From Zygnema cylindricum (taxonomy: Eukaryota; Streptophyta; Zygnematophyceae; Zygnematales; Zygnemataceae): a DNA stretch of 64,000 bases. The stretch lies in the NCBI GenBank assembly GCA_037447655.1, contig JBBHKE010000905.1, positions 415,473-479,472 of the forward strand. Reading direction: 5' to 3'. This document shows, in pieces, positions 31,073 to 41,697 of the stretch. A program made the position numbers and the translations under genes. Below the pieces are notes generated by a model. The model ran no database searches, was not told the DNA's origin, and saw only the letters and a program-made list of their open reading frames with translations. The stretch's first letter is position 1. Each line of letters begins with the position of its first letter.

Positions 31073-32739
31073 CGTTATGAGCCCACCCTCTAGGGTACCA
31101 ATCTTTAACGGAACTAGCTTCATATACTGGGAAAGTATGATGATAGGAGCTCTATGCGAAAAAAGGTTTTGGGGGATAGTGAGTGGAAGGTTGGGGCAAC
31201 CATCAAGTCTTGGAATTCCTCCAGGGTTTGGAGGAAGCAGATTCACCAGAAAAGAGGATCCACCATCAACAAAGGAAACAAAAGAAGGAGAGGTGGTGGA
31301 CAAAGGAAAGGAGAAGGAGGCGACCACACCAATAACAACTGGTTCGACATTCATGTCACCTATTCCAAGGAACAACGAGAATGATACTGAATCATGGGAC
31401 ATCAACAATATGGCGGCAAAGCACTTCATCCTACGCCATCTCACTCAAGGACTTGCATTTCCTCATTTGCAGGTATAGGCATCCGATATTTGGATGGCTC
31501 TCATAGAGATGTACCGAAGTGGTACGATTCAACAACAACAGTTGGCTGATCAGAAAGTTAAGGAGTATGTATACAAAGGAGGGAAGATGTTGGATTTTTG
31601 CAATGAGCTTGCTACACTCTTCATGGAGCTAGAGAGTGCGAGAAAAGATTTTAAAGAAAAAGAAAAGGTTAACTGTTTACTGATGAAGTTACTCGATGAG
31701 TTCGAGAACATAGTCAACCGTGTGCAGGACTTGCCGGACTCAAGGTGGATATGGAACTCAGTGGTAGGGATGATTCTCGTTCGGGAGAATACGATTGAGA
31801 TCCAAAGTGGAGGAAAGAGTGGCCAAGCCTTGGCAACTGCCATCGATTGAAGGAATTAGGATTCCTGGAAACCGGTTGAAAACTATGGGGTGAGGGAGCA
31901 CAAAAATCACACCGACGAGATCGAACCTAGGGCTCCCAAAGGTTTATGTCATTTTTGTAAGAAACTGGGGCACTATATGGCAGAGTGCACTAAACTAACC
32001 GAGCTTCGGTTAAAGGAGGTGCACAGCGGTGGTACCACGAGAGGAAAGAAAAATGCCCTTGTGACACACGTACATGAGGCGGAATCCGAGGACAAGGACG
32101 ATGAGCTCCTTTTAGATGAGGAGTTGGAGGCGAAAAACGAGGTCGAAATACCACGAAGGCAGAAATGTGGTAACAGTGGATTAAAAGGTGAAGCACGTTG
32201 GATTGTAGATTCATGTGCCTCCATGCACATGTGTAAGGATAGACACCTGTTCACTAAGATAAGAAATATTCCCACCGTAGAGATAGAGTACGGGGATGGG
32301 AGGATAGTCACCACTACTCTTGTAGGATCGGTAGATTTGAAAGTGTTAGTAGAAGGAAAGACATCCATAGAAACATTCTCTGATGTATTGTTTATTCCGG
32401 AGATGAACAAAAACCTCATCTCTACTTCTGTATTAGATGATAAGGGTTTTTTTACTAGCACTAGGGAAGGAGTCTTTATTGCTAGTTTTGAGGTGGATGT
32501 CTATTTAATTGCTGAGAAAGGTAGCCATGGGATGTTTAGGCTGGTTTTAAGTAATGAAAAGAAGAAACTTTATTATGCAGGTGTTCATGATATTATGATG
32601 TGGCATAAGAGGCTTGGGCATGTGAATCTAGACAAGTTAAGATAGATGAAAACGATGGGAGTGGTGGAAGGGATTCAGTTCAGTGAGAGTGATGATATAA
32701 GTGATTCTAGTGGATGTGCTCAAGACAGCCATCAATGAG
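31053..32739 (+). pseudogene. Copia D gag, protease and GAG-pre-integrase
   Basis: The gag ATG at 31053 lies in the LTR. The first frame (141 codons) ends with TAG at 31476-31478. The frames at 31494-31850 and 31890-32645 carry the gag C-terminal domain, the zinc knuckle CHFCKKLGHYMAEC and a protease site mutated to DSCAS (Gly to Cys), then GAG-pre-integrase HDIMMWHKRLGHVNLD. At about 32722 the sequence jumps from the zinc-finger cysteine (CAQ) straight to the RT start (TAINEE), a deletion of about 1.16 kb. Copia C is inserted 20 bases later. Confidence 0.88.
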
Positions 32740-32744
32740 GAGAT
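32740..32744. repeat. Target-site duplication GAGAT (left) of element C
   Basis: GAGAT at 32740-32744 recurs at 39170-39174. With one copy removed, the flanks read ATCAATGAGGAGATGGC, matching the RT start of element A on the opposite strand (near 10450). Confidence 0.93.
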
Positions 32745-32951
32745 TGTTGAAATAAGTAGTTTTTAATATATTTTCTAGGTCTAAATTTATTAGAAAAGAA
32801 AAAGTAGGCAGCCTGCCTCTATCTCTTCTCTCTCTCTCGCCCCCATACTTGTTGTAGTCACTGAAGGAGAGAGAGAGAGAGCAATGGAGCCATGGCTGCC
32901 TCAACTCCATAGGAAGGACTAAAGAGTGTCTTAAGCCACTCTCAACAAAAG

Positions 32952-33032
32952 GTTGAGTCCGGAAGGACTCGAACCCCCGACCGGTAGAGCGCGGCGTAGC
33001 CGTTAGCTCTAACCAGTCTGTCGTAGAAGTGT
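32952..33032 (-). other. tRNA-like block with canonical B box in element C LTR
   Basis: On the minus strand GACTGGTTAGAGCTAACGGC precedes GGGGGTTCGAGTCCTTCC. The B box is an exact match to GGTTCRANTCC and the T arm can pair. Antisense to the element; the same in the 3' LTR at 38335-38415. Confidence 0.55.
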
Positions 33033-33564
33033 GTTAGGAGATATAGGGTTTCATTAGTATTTAAACTATTGTAATGTACTAGATTCATTTAATTGAAACC
33101 CTCAACGCCACACATAGATACAGTTCTACGAAATACGAAATACTGTACTTGTTTGAAATGGATATCGCGCATTTTGTTTCGAAAGCGCAACAAATATCGC
33201 GCAAGTATTTATTACGGCCGAGATTGATTTTCACGTCAAATCTAACGGCCCACATTATCGCCGAAATCCCGGAATGGTCATTTTGGCATTTAGTGACGTG
33301 GCATGACCTTGCGCCACGTGGGAAGACATCATTCGGTTGCGGGAATTCCGAGGAACGTACGGACGAGTGGAAAGTGGACACGCGTCCACTTAATGGCCTT
33401 GTCGTACAGAGGCCGTACAAAAAGTACATCGGCAGTAGTACTTTCTTGTACTATACAGTTTTTTGATTGGTTCGTACAGGCAGTAGATAGGAGCTGTGAG
33501 AGGGAAGTAGGAAAAACTAGGACTTAGGAAAATTTAGGTAGATAGTCCTCTCTCTGAGAGTTTG

Positions 33565-33570
33565 TATAAA
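33565..33570 (+). promoter_or_regulatory. Putative TATA box of element C
   Basis: TTTGTATAAATTGGC within the 5' LTR. Repeated at 38948-38953 in the 3' LTR. It lies just after the conserved CTCTCTGAGAG palindrome. Start site not directly visible. Confidence 0.5.
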
Positions 33571-33766
33571 TTGGCATCTTTGCCACCCTATAATTAATCG
33601 CCTGGTTGGCCTTTTTCAGTGATTCTTTTTTTCTACGGACTCAAGGGAGTCCAGGCTACACAAGGGTGCAGTCAAATTGTCAGTTTGCCTTCTTGGGCAG
33701 CAGTGGTTGTGGCTTAAAGTGGGTTAGTTAAATACTATCTAGAGGCTTCCTGTATTCTGTGGTCCA

Positions 33767-34637
33767 ATGGAGGACACAGAATTGCAGGTTATGGGCCCAC
33801 CCTCTAGGGTGCCCACCTTTAATGGATTTGGGTTCATCTATTGGGAAGCCATGAAGATGGGAGCTTTGTGTGAAAAACGATACTGGGGTATCGTCAGTGG
33901 ACAAGTGAAACGTCCACCTTCGGGAACTCCACCAAGATTTGGGGGAGTAAGGTTTCCTGCAACAACGGCTGCCTCGGCGGAGGAGGCAGATGATGGGGAC
34001 AGGAGTGTGTCCGAAAAGGGGAAAGGGAAGGAGACACCCCTCACTCCTATTGCCACAGTATCGGGAGCGGCAATCGTGAAGACCGTGGAGAACGATACTC
34101 AAATGTGGGAGGATGTAAACATGGCTGCCAAGAACTTCATTCTGAGGCACCTCACTCAAGGTTTGGCCACTCCTCATCTTCACATTTAGAAGGCCGAGGA
34201 GTTGTGGGTGAGTTTGGTGGAAATTTATAGAGCTGGAACTATTCAGGAGCTCCAGTTGGCTGAGCAAAAGCTACTGAGTTACACTTACAAAGGAGGAAAG
34301 ATGTTAGATTACTGTAATGATCTTTCATGTTTGTATACGGAAATGGATAGTGCCGGGTGGATAGGTACAATGAAAATGAAAGTTAACACCCTTATCATGA
34401 AATTACCAAATGAGTTCAAAAACTTAGTGTACCGAGTACAGGGAATGCCTGATAGTTCATGGAAATGGAACACAGTAGTCAGAATAATACTTGTGCAGGA
34501 AAACACAATGGAGATTAGGAGAGGAGGAAAGAGCATTCAAGCTCTAGCAGTAGGAGGGGACCGATGGGGGAAGGACCCGAAGAAACCTTATAGAGGGGAA
34601 AGAGATCATTCAGGGGGACAAAGGCCCCCAAAGGTTC
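33767..34637 (+). pseudogene. Element C gag
   Basis: The ATG at 33767 is in the LTR, and codons 7-12 overlap the primer-binding site as in element A. The first frame (141 codons) has IYWEAMKMGALCEKRYWGIVSG and ends LRHLTQGLATPHLHI at a TAG (34187-34189). The second frame (34202-34637) carries the gag C-terminal domain. Near 34630 single-base losses break the frame just before and within the zinc knuckle, whose bases still spell C-H-Y-C...GHFIADC when frames are combined. Confidence 0.88.
33787..33801 (+). other. Primer-binding site of element C
   Basis: GGTTATGGGCCCACC immediately after the LTR, the exact complement of the plant initiator tRNA-Met anticodon stem-loop. Identical to elements A and the edge element although the LTR subfamily differs. 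Confidence 0.85.
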
Positions 34638-37463
34638 TTGTCATTATTGCAAAAAGCGGGACACTTTATTGCAGATTGTGTCAAGCTATCAGAGCTGAGG
34701 CTCCAAGAGAACCGTGGAGGGCGTTCTTCCGGAGGGAAGAAAAAGGCACTTGTGGTTACAAAAGTGTCAGGAGAAACCGAGGATGAGTCCTCTGAGGAGG
34801 ATGGGGAGCTTCTTCTTGACGAGAGTTTGGAGGAGAAGGAGATTCCTCGGAGGCAGAAGTGTGCCCTTGGAGCCATCCGGGAAGCTCCACAGGAAGGATG
34901 GATCATCGACTCAGGTGCATCCATGCATATGTGTCGTGATAAAGAACTCTTCACTAAGTTAAGAAAGATTCCTACTGTAGAGATAGAGTATGGGGATGGG
35001 AGAGTGATTACTACAGATCTAGTGGGATCAGTAGATCTGAAAGTCTTAGTGGAGGGTAAGACTTCTATACTTACATTCTCAGATGTACTTTACATTCCTC
35101 AGCTAGGTAAAAATCTTGTCTCTACGTCTGTGTTAGATGACAAAGAGTTTGATACCTTCACGAGAAAGGGAGTCTTTACAGCTAAGTATGGGGATGAAGT
35201 TTACTTAACAGCAGATAAGGGTAGCCAAGGAATGTTTAGGCTTAACTTGAGTAATGAAAAGAAGAATGCTTACTATGTTGGTGTTCTTAAGGTGATGATT
35301 TGGCATAAGCGGTTGGGGCATGTACATTTTGATAGGTTAAGGGAAATGAAAAAGCTTGGGGTAATAGATGGCATTGAGTTTGGGGATAATGAAATGATGG
35401 ATGATTGTAGTGGTTGTGCTCAAGGTAAGGCTCACAGACTTCCCTTTCCCAAAGCCGCCACATATAGAGGTGAGAAAGTATTAGATTTAGTCCACAGAGA
35501 TATTTGGGGGCCTGCAAAAGTACCTTCGGTTGGAGGAAAGAGGTTTATGATGACAATAACTGATGACTGGTCTAGATACTCTAGAGTCTACTTTCTGAAA
35601 ACAAAGTCTGAAGCATCAACTTACTTCAAAGAATATAAAGCTTGGAGTGAGAAGTTGCATGAAACCCCCATTAAGAGGATAAGGAGTGATAATGGGGGGG
35701 AATATACCTCTAACGAGTTTGAGGAATATTTGAGAGATGAGGGAGTGCAGCACCAGAAAACTGTACCATATAACCCAGAACAAAATGGGGAAGCTGAGAG
35801 GTTGAATAGAACACTAGGAGATAGTGCATGCAGTATGTTGGCAGACAAGAAAATAGGAAAGAGATTTTGGGCAGAGGCAATGAACTGTGCCAACTATATT
35901 AAAAATAGAGTCCTTACCTCAGCTGTAAAGGGAGTGACACCTTATGAGAGATGGGTTGGAAGGAAACCAGATATCTCACACCTTAAAGTATTTGGTAGCC
36001 AAGTTTACAGTCTTGGCATGGATAGGAAAAACTGGAAACTAGATGCTAAGGGAAAACCTGGATACTTTGTGGGATATGATGAGGATGTTAAGGGATATAG
36101 AGTCTATGACTTAGCAAAGAAAGATATCATTCTGGTCAAACACTTAGTTATCATGGATGAAGGGAAGTCATTTGACCCCTTCAAATATATAAAGAAGATA
36201 AGGATCAGATTTGAGTCCGAAAGTGAGGAGAACTCAATCGTTCCCGAAAAAGACATGAGTGAAACTGTGATTACAGATTCAGGGGAGATCGAAGATATAG
36301 GAGACTCACTAGAAACCTCACATACTCCTATGGACTTCGAGGAGATGGAAGAAGCGGGACAAGATACGGTTTTTATGGACAGGGGAGCCGATGAGACAGT
36401 GAGAAGAAATCCAAGACTTCCATCCATTCCAGCTTCGGAGTTTGAGGGAGGAAGGAGGAGCAGCAAAAGGATACAAGAAAAACAAGCTGCCCATAAGGTA
36501 ACTAAGCTTTCTCACCCAGATGAGCCTCAGTCTTACTTAGAGGCAGTGAATAGTCCAGAGAAAGAAAGATGGATTAGAGCCATAAATGATGAGATGGCTT
36601 CTATCATGGAAGCAAATACTTGGGAACTAGCGGATTGCCCTCCAGACAGAAAACCTATTGGATGTAAATGGGTATTTAAACTAAAACTGAACCCAGATAA
36701 TACAATTGAGAGGTATAAGGCTCGATTAGTAGCGAAGGGGTTCACCCAAAAAGAGGGGATTGACTATGAGGAGACCTTTGCTCTAGTTGTTCGGTTCCCA
36801 TCGGTTAGGATTCCCCTCAGTCTGGCCGCAGCGGAAGACATGGAAATTCACCAGATGGATATTAAGACTGCTTTTCTTAATGGTGAGTTAGAGGAAGAAA
36901 TTTTTATGAGGCAACCCGAGGGGTTTGTGGAAGAAGGAGAAGAGAGCAAAGTGTGCAGGCTCATAAAGTCCTTATATGGACTGAAACAGGCTCCCCGACA
37001 GTGGAATAAGAAACTAGATGAGTTTCTCACTGATCTGGGATACATCCGGATCAGCTCTGACCATTCTATCTACATGTTTGAAGATGAGAATGGTGTCATT
37101 TTTATTGCAATTTATGTGGATGATCTGCTTCTGTTAAGTAAGTCTTTAGAGAATATCAATAGGCTAAAGAAAGATCTTAGGGGCAGATTTGATATGAAGG
37201 ATTTAGGGGAGGCAAAATATATTTTGGGGATCCAAATGGAGAGAGATAGGGGGAAGAAGATTATCAGACTTACTCAGAAAGAAGCAATAGGTAATATGCT
37301 TGAGAAATTCCAGATGGAAAATGCTAACAGTTGTACCACTCCCATGGACTTGAAAAAAAGAAGTGATGGGAGTGTAGAAGGAGGAGTGATGATCTTAGAC
37401 GATCAGATGAGTCTAGAGGAGAGAGAGTTCATGAAGTCTACCCCTTATAGACAGGTCGTATGA
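34638..37463 (+). CDS. Element C protease, integrase and RT
   Basis: A 941-codon frame. After the end of the zinc knuckle (GHFIADC) come protease DSGASMHMC (about residues 92-100), GAG-pre-integrase with HKRLGH and CSGCAQGKAH, integrase core (HRDIWGP, where element A has HTDIWGP; RSDNGGEYTSNEFEEY; AERLNRTLGD), the integrase C-terminal part, a charged linker, and RT from WVFKLKLNPDNTIERY to YVDDLLLLSK and KYILGIQ. It ends at RQVV with a TGA (37461-37463) in place of the GGA seen elsewhere. There is no real ATG; this is the continuation of gag-pol after a frameshift. Confidence 0.93.
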   Translation: MSLLQKAGHFIADCVKLSELRLQENRGGRSSGGKKKALVVTKVSGETEDESSEEDGELLLDESLEEKEIPRRQKCALGAIREAPQEGWIIDSGASMHMCRDKELFTKLRKIPTVEIEYGDGRVITTDLVGSVDLKVLVEGKTSILTFSDVLYIPQLGKNLVSTSVLDDKEFDTFTRKGVFTAKYGDEVYLTADKGSQGMFRLNLSNEKKNAYYVGVLKVMIWHKRLGHVHFDRLREMKKLGVIDGIEFGDNEMMDDCSGCAQGKAHRLPFPKAATYRGEKVLDLVHRDIWGPAKVPSVGGKRFMMTITDDWSRYSRVYFLKTKSEASTYFKEYKAWSEKLHETPIKRIRSDNGGEYTSNEFEEYLRDEGVQHQKTVPYNPEQNGEAERLNRTLGDSACSMLADKKIGKRFWAEAMNCANYIKNRVLTSAVKGVTPYERWVGRKPDISHLKVFGSQVYSLGMDRKNWKLDAKGKPGYFVGYDEDVKGYRVYDLAKKDIILVKHLVIMDEGKSFDPFKYIKKIRIRFESESEENSIVPEKDMSETVITDSGEIEDIGDSLETSHTPMDFEEMEEAGQDTVFMDRGADETVRRNPRLPSIPASEFEGGRRSSKRIQEKQAAHKVTKLSHPDEPQSYLEAVNSPEKERWIRAINDEMASIMEANTWELADCPPDRKPIGCKWVFKLKLNPDNTIERYKARLVAKGFTQKEGIDYEETFALVVRFPSVRIPLSLAAAEDMEIHQMDIKTAFLNGELEEEIFMRQPEGFVEEGEESKVCRLIKSLYGLKQAPRQWNKKLDEFLTDLGYIRISSDHSIYMFEDENGVIFIAIYVDDLLLLSKSLENINRLKKDLRGRFDMKDLGEAKYILGIQMERDRGKKIIRLTQKEAIGNMLEKFQMENANSCTTPMDLKKRSDGSVEGGVMILDDQMSLEEREFMKSTPYRQVV

Positions 37464-38114
37464 AGCTTAATCTATTTTATAAATTGTACCAGGCCGGACA
37501 TAGCGGCGGTAGTTGGTGTACTCAGTAGGAGTCTTAATGATCCTAGGAAGAGGGATAGGGAGGCAACCAAGAGAGTCATGAGATATCTGGTGGGAACTAG
37601 AGAGTTATGGTTGCATTTGGGAGGGGAGCACACTGACATCACTACTTGGAGTGATGCCAGTTATAGAGACGCACCTATGAGACGATGCACTTCTCGGTAT
37701 GTGTTGTATGTTCGGGAAGGTGCTTGCTGTTGGAGCAGTAAGCAACAAAAGGTGGTTGCTCAGTCTACTATGGAGGCTGAGTATATGGCGTCTTGTTCTG
37801 CTGTGAAAGAACTAATGTGGGTGAAGTCATTATTGCAAGAACTGGGATATATGAAGGAGGGAGTGCATGAAATCTTTTGCGATAATCAAGTTGCAATCGC
37901 AATCGCAGCCAATCCAAAACATCATTTCAAAGCAAAACATATGGACATAAGATTAAGCTTCGTAAGAGAAAAAGTTGAAAATAAAATTTTAAATCTTGTG
38001 TATAGACCTGATGAAGAAATGGTGGCTGACATGATGACCAAACCTGTGCCCTCTCCTAAATTAAAATATTGTCGGGAGATATGCGGGTTAAAAGAAAAAT
38101 TAAAATTTGACTAG
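37464..38114 (+). CDS. Element C RNase H
   Basis: Continues pol after the TGA at 37461. Contains YFINCTRPDIAAVVGVLSRS, TTWSDASYRDAPMRR, STMEAEYMASCSAVKELMWV, FCDNQVAIAIA and NPKHHFKAKHMDIRLS. It ends VADMMTKPVPSPKLKYC with a TAG that nearly touches the polypurine tract. RNase H removes the RNA strand during reverse transcription. Confidence 0.9.
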   Translation, partial: SLIYFINCTRPDIAAVVGVLSRSLNDPRKRDREATKRVMRYLVGTRELWLHLGGEHTDITTWSDASYRDAPMRRCTSRYVLYVREGACCWSSKQQKVVAQSTMEAEYMASCSAVKELMWVKSLLQELGYMKEGVHEIFCDNQVAIAIAANPKHHFKAKHMDIRLSFVREKVENKILNLVYRPDEEMVADMMTKPVPSPKLKYCREICGLKEKLKFD

Positions 38115-38127
38115 AAAATAAGGGGAG
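38115..38127 (+). other. Polypurine tract of element C
   Basis: AAAATAAGGGGAG directly before the 3' LTR start TGTTGAAA. Identical to the tract of element A. Confidence 0.88.
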
Positions 38128-39169
38128 TGTTGAAATAAGTAGTTTTTAATATATTTTCTAAGTCTAAATTTATTAGAAAAGAAAAAGTAGGCAGCCTGCC
38201 TCTATCTCTTCTCTCTCACTCGCCCCCATACTTGTTGTAGTCACTGAAGGAGAGAGAGAGAGAGCAATGGAGCCATGGCTGCCTCAACTCCATAGGAAGG
38301 ACTAAAGAGTGTCTTAAGCCACTCTCAACAAAAGGTTGAGTCCGGAAGGACTCGAACCCCCGACCGGTAGAGCGCGGCGTAGCCGTTAGCTCTAACCAGT
38401 CTGTCGTAGAAGTCTGTTAGGAGATATAGGGTTTCATTAGTATTTAAACTATTGTAATGTACTAGATTCATTTAACTGAAACCCTCAACGCCACACATAG
38501 ATACAGTTCTACGAAATACAAGGTACTGTACTTGTTTGAAATGGATATCGCGCATTTTGTTTCGAAAGCGAAACAAATATCGCGCAAGTATTTATTACGG
38601 CCGAGATTGAATTTCACGTCAAATCTAACGGCGCACATTATCGCCGAAATCCCGGAATGGTCATTTTGGCATTTAGTGACGTGGCATGACCTGGCGCCAC
38701 GTGGGAAGACATTATTCGGTCGCGGGAATTCCGAGGAACGTACGGACGAGTGGAAAGTGGACACGCGTCCACTTAATGGCCTTGTCGTACAGAGGCCGTA
38801 CAGAAAGTACATCGGCAGTAGTACTTTCTTGTACTATACATTTTTTTGATTGGTTCGTACAGGCAGTAGATAGGAGCTGTGAGAGGGAAGTAGGAAAAAC
38901 TAGGACTTAGGAAAATTTAGGTAGATAGTCCTCTCTCTGAGAGTTTGTATAAATTGGCATCTTTGCCACCCTATAATTAATCGCCTGGTTGGCCTTTTTC
39001 AGTGATTCTTTTTTTCTACGGACTCAGGGGAGTCCAGGCTACAGAGGGGTGCAGTGAAATTGTGAGTTTGCCTTCTTGGGCAGCAGTGGTTGTGGCTTAA
39101 AGTGGGTTAGTTAAATACTATCTAGAGGCTTCCTATATTCTGTGGTCCAATGGAGGACACAGAATTGCA
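38128..39169 (+). repeat. Element C 3' LTR
   Basis: 1042 bp, same ends as the 5' LTR. Followed by GAGAT (39170-39174), the second target duplication, and the RT of copia D. Its terminal ATG (39150) would open a reading frame into the flanking D sequence. Confidence 0.94.
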
Positions 39170-40700
39170 GAGATGGCCTCAAATATGGCAGCCGATACTT
39201 GGGAGCTGGTGGATTGTCCACCTAACCGAAAACCATTCGGTTGTAAGTGGGTTTTCAAATTAAAACTGAACCCAAATAACACAATCGAGCGTTACAAGGC
39301 CCGATTAGTGGCAAAGAGATTTACACAAAAAGAGGGAATTGACTACGACGAAACCTTTGCCCCGATGGTCAGATTTCCCTCCGTCCGCATACTTCTCAGT
39401 TTAGCAGCGGCGGAAGACATGGAAGTGCACCAGATGGACATCAAGACAACCTCCTTGCATGGAGAATTGTGAGAGGAGATCTTCATGTGATTACCCGAAG
39501 GGTTTGTGGAGGAAGGAGAGGAGAGTAAGGTATGCCGGATGATTAAATCTCTTTATGGTTTGAAACAGGCACCTCGACAGTGGAATAAGAAGCTTGATGA
39601 GTTTCTTACCGGTCTGAGATATATCTGGATCACCTCAGATCACTCAATCTATGTTTTCGAAGATGAGGAAGGTTTTATATTTATTGCAATTTATGTTGAT
39701 GATTTGCTTGTCTTAAGTAAATCAATGGAAAAAATTAATAAACTAAAAACTGATCTTAAGGGGAGATTTGAAATAAAGAATATGGGGGAAGCATAATATA
39801 TTTTAGGAATTCAAGTAGAGAGAGACCGAAAAAGAAAAATTATAAGATTGACTCAAAAAGAAGTAATAAGGAACATGCTTGAAAAATTTGAAATGGATAA
39901 AGCTAATAGTTGTACAACTCCAATGGGATTGAAGAAGGGAAGTGAGGGGAGTGAGGAAGAAGGAGTCATAGTCTTAGACAAGGAATTATCTCCTGAAGAA
40001 AAGAAGTTTATGCAGACTATTCCTTACAGGCAAGTAGTGGGAAGTCTAATCTATTTTATGAATTGTACCCGGCCGGATTTAGCTGTAGCTGTAGGAGTAA
40101 TGAGTAGAAGTCTAAATGCTCCCACTAAGAGGGATTGGGAGGCAGCTAAAAGAGTCCTTAGATATTTGATAGGAACTAGGGATCTATGGTTGCATTTGGG
40201 TGGGGAGAATACTGACATCACTACTTGGAGTGATGCCAGTTATGGTGATGCTCGGATGAGGAGATGCACTTCTGGATATGTATTATATGTGGGTGATGGG
40301 GCTTGCTGTTGGAGTAGCAAACAGCAAAAAGTTATTGCTCAGTCCACCATGGAGGCGGAGTATATGGCCTCTTGCTCTGCTGTAAAAGAATAGATGTGGG
40401 TCAAGTCTTTGCTTGGTGAGCTTGGTCACCTTAAGAGTGGTGTGAAGATTTTTTTTTTGTGATAATCAGGCAGCAATCGCTATTTCTGCCAATCCTAAAC
40501 AACATTTTAAAGCTAAACACATGGACATTAGACTCAGCTTTGTTAGGGAGAAAGTGAAAAAAAAATAATCAGCTTAGAGTACCGACCAGATAGTGAGATG
40601 GTAGCAGATATGATGACCAAACCTGTGCCTTCCCTTAAGCTAATTTTATGTAGGGAAAAGTGTGGTCTGAAATTAAAGATTGACTAGGAAATAAGCGGAG
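39170..40700 (+). pseudogene. Copia D reverse transcriptase and RNase H
   Basis: Resumes copia D after element C: MAADTWELVDCPPNRKP, WVFKLKLNPNNTIERY, KEGIDYDETFAPMVRFPSVR, then YGLKQAPRQWNKKLDEFL, YVDDLLVLSK, YFMNCTRPDL and TTWSDASYGDARMRR, ending VSVP-like to KLKID before AATAAGCGGAG (polypurine tract with one change). Stops at 39470, 39488, 39796 and 40393 and a frameshift near 40450 inactivate it. Confidence 0.9.
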
Positions 40701-41697
40701 TGTAGAAATTAATGGTCTTTTAAAGTATTTTCTAGGTCTGAATAGAAATAAGAAAGAAGCAGAGGCAGTCTACCTCTAACTTCTCTCTCCAACTTCTCAA
40801 ACTTGTCGTAGTCACTGAGAAATTGGAGAGGGAGCTAGAGCCATGGCTACCTAGGCTTTTGAGAGGTTTACGGGAAAATATATTTTAGTTAGGGGTTTCA
40901 TTTAGTAAAAGATATTTACTGGCTACAGGATTTGATCCTGGTACGTGCCGGCTGGCAGACAGCCGGTAGCCGGTAGCCTAAGCCGTTAAGTCTAAGAGTA
41001 ATGTTATGTACTATGTGGTTTGATAATTAGTTAAACATTTATACGTAGAATAGTTCATTTAACTGTAACTGTTTACGGGAGACATATATCCATTAAATGT
41101 AAAAGTACGGATTCCGGTACGGATACGAAACAAATACTGTGCATTTATTTCTTTAGTGAAACGAATGCCGCGCATGTATTTATTATGGCTACGATTAAAT
41201 GTGAATTTAATCCGACGGCCAGAATTAACGCCGAGATCGCGGAAGAGGATTTCGGCCGTTTGTGGTCATCGCCACATTGGATGACACGTGGCGGAATGAC
41301 ATTGGATCGCGGCATCTCCGAGGATTAACGGAGTGAATCCAGAAATACCACGTGTCGACATTTTGGCCATGTCGTACAATGGCCGTACATAAAGTACACC
41401 GGCAACTGTACTTTTGTGTACGAAACTGAAATCTGATTGGTTCCGTACATCAGTAGATAGAGTCTGTGAGAGAGATAAGACTTAGAAAAATTAGAAGATA
41501 GGACCCTCTCTCCCAGAGAGCTTCTGTACAAAAGGTCAACTTTGACCCTCCATAACATACTGCTCAGGGGAGGAAATTCACAGATTCTTTTTGCTATCGA
41601 CTCAGGGGAGTCTTGTCTTTATAGGGGTGAAGTTGGTCAGAGTTTTTGTCTGCTTGGGTGGCAGTTATTTTTGCTGAAACACAAAGGGGTCAAGGTT
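40701..41697 (+). repeat. Copia D 3' LTR, right end truncated
   Basis: Starts TGTAGAAATTAATGG. It matches the 5' LTR but stops at CAAAGGGGTCAAGGTTAT (41697), about 75 bases short of the expected TTTCA end, and joins gypsy sequence. Antisense tRNA-like block at about 40920-40991. No target duplication can be matched with 30050-30054. Confidence 0.88.

Larger units (their letters stand above)
32745..33786 (+). repeat. Element C 5' LTR
   Basis: TGTTGAAATAAGTAG to GACACAGAATTGCA. A TATA-like TATAAA (33565-33570) lies about 220 bases before the LTR end and fits a promoter. A minus-strand tRNA-like block with CGAACC/GGTTCGAGTCC is at 32952-33032. The gag ATG at 33767 is 20 bases before the LTR end. 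Confidence 0.93.
32745..39169 (+). mobile_element. Element C: nearly complete Ty1/copia retrotransposon
   Basis: 6425 bp with two 1042 bp LTRs (32745-33786, 38128-39169), TSD GAGAT, primer-binding site at 33787-33801 and polypurine tract at 38115-38127. About twenty differences between LTRs by eye (about 2%), so somewhat older than element A. Coding defects are few: TAG at 34187, single-base losses around the zinc knuckle (34630-34660) and TGA at 37461. Subfamily 2 LTRs. Confidence 0.95.

Noticed and set aside
32952-33032. Possible functional tRNA gene on the minus strand
   Set aside because: A and B boxes and a T arm are present, but the acceptor strands do not pair and the block repeats in every LTR, so it is a tRNA-like LTR module, not a tRNA gene.
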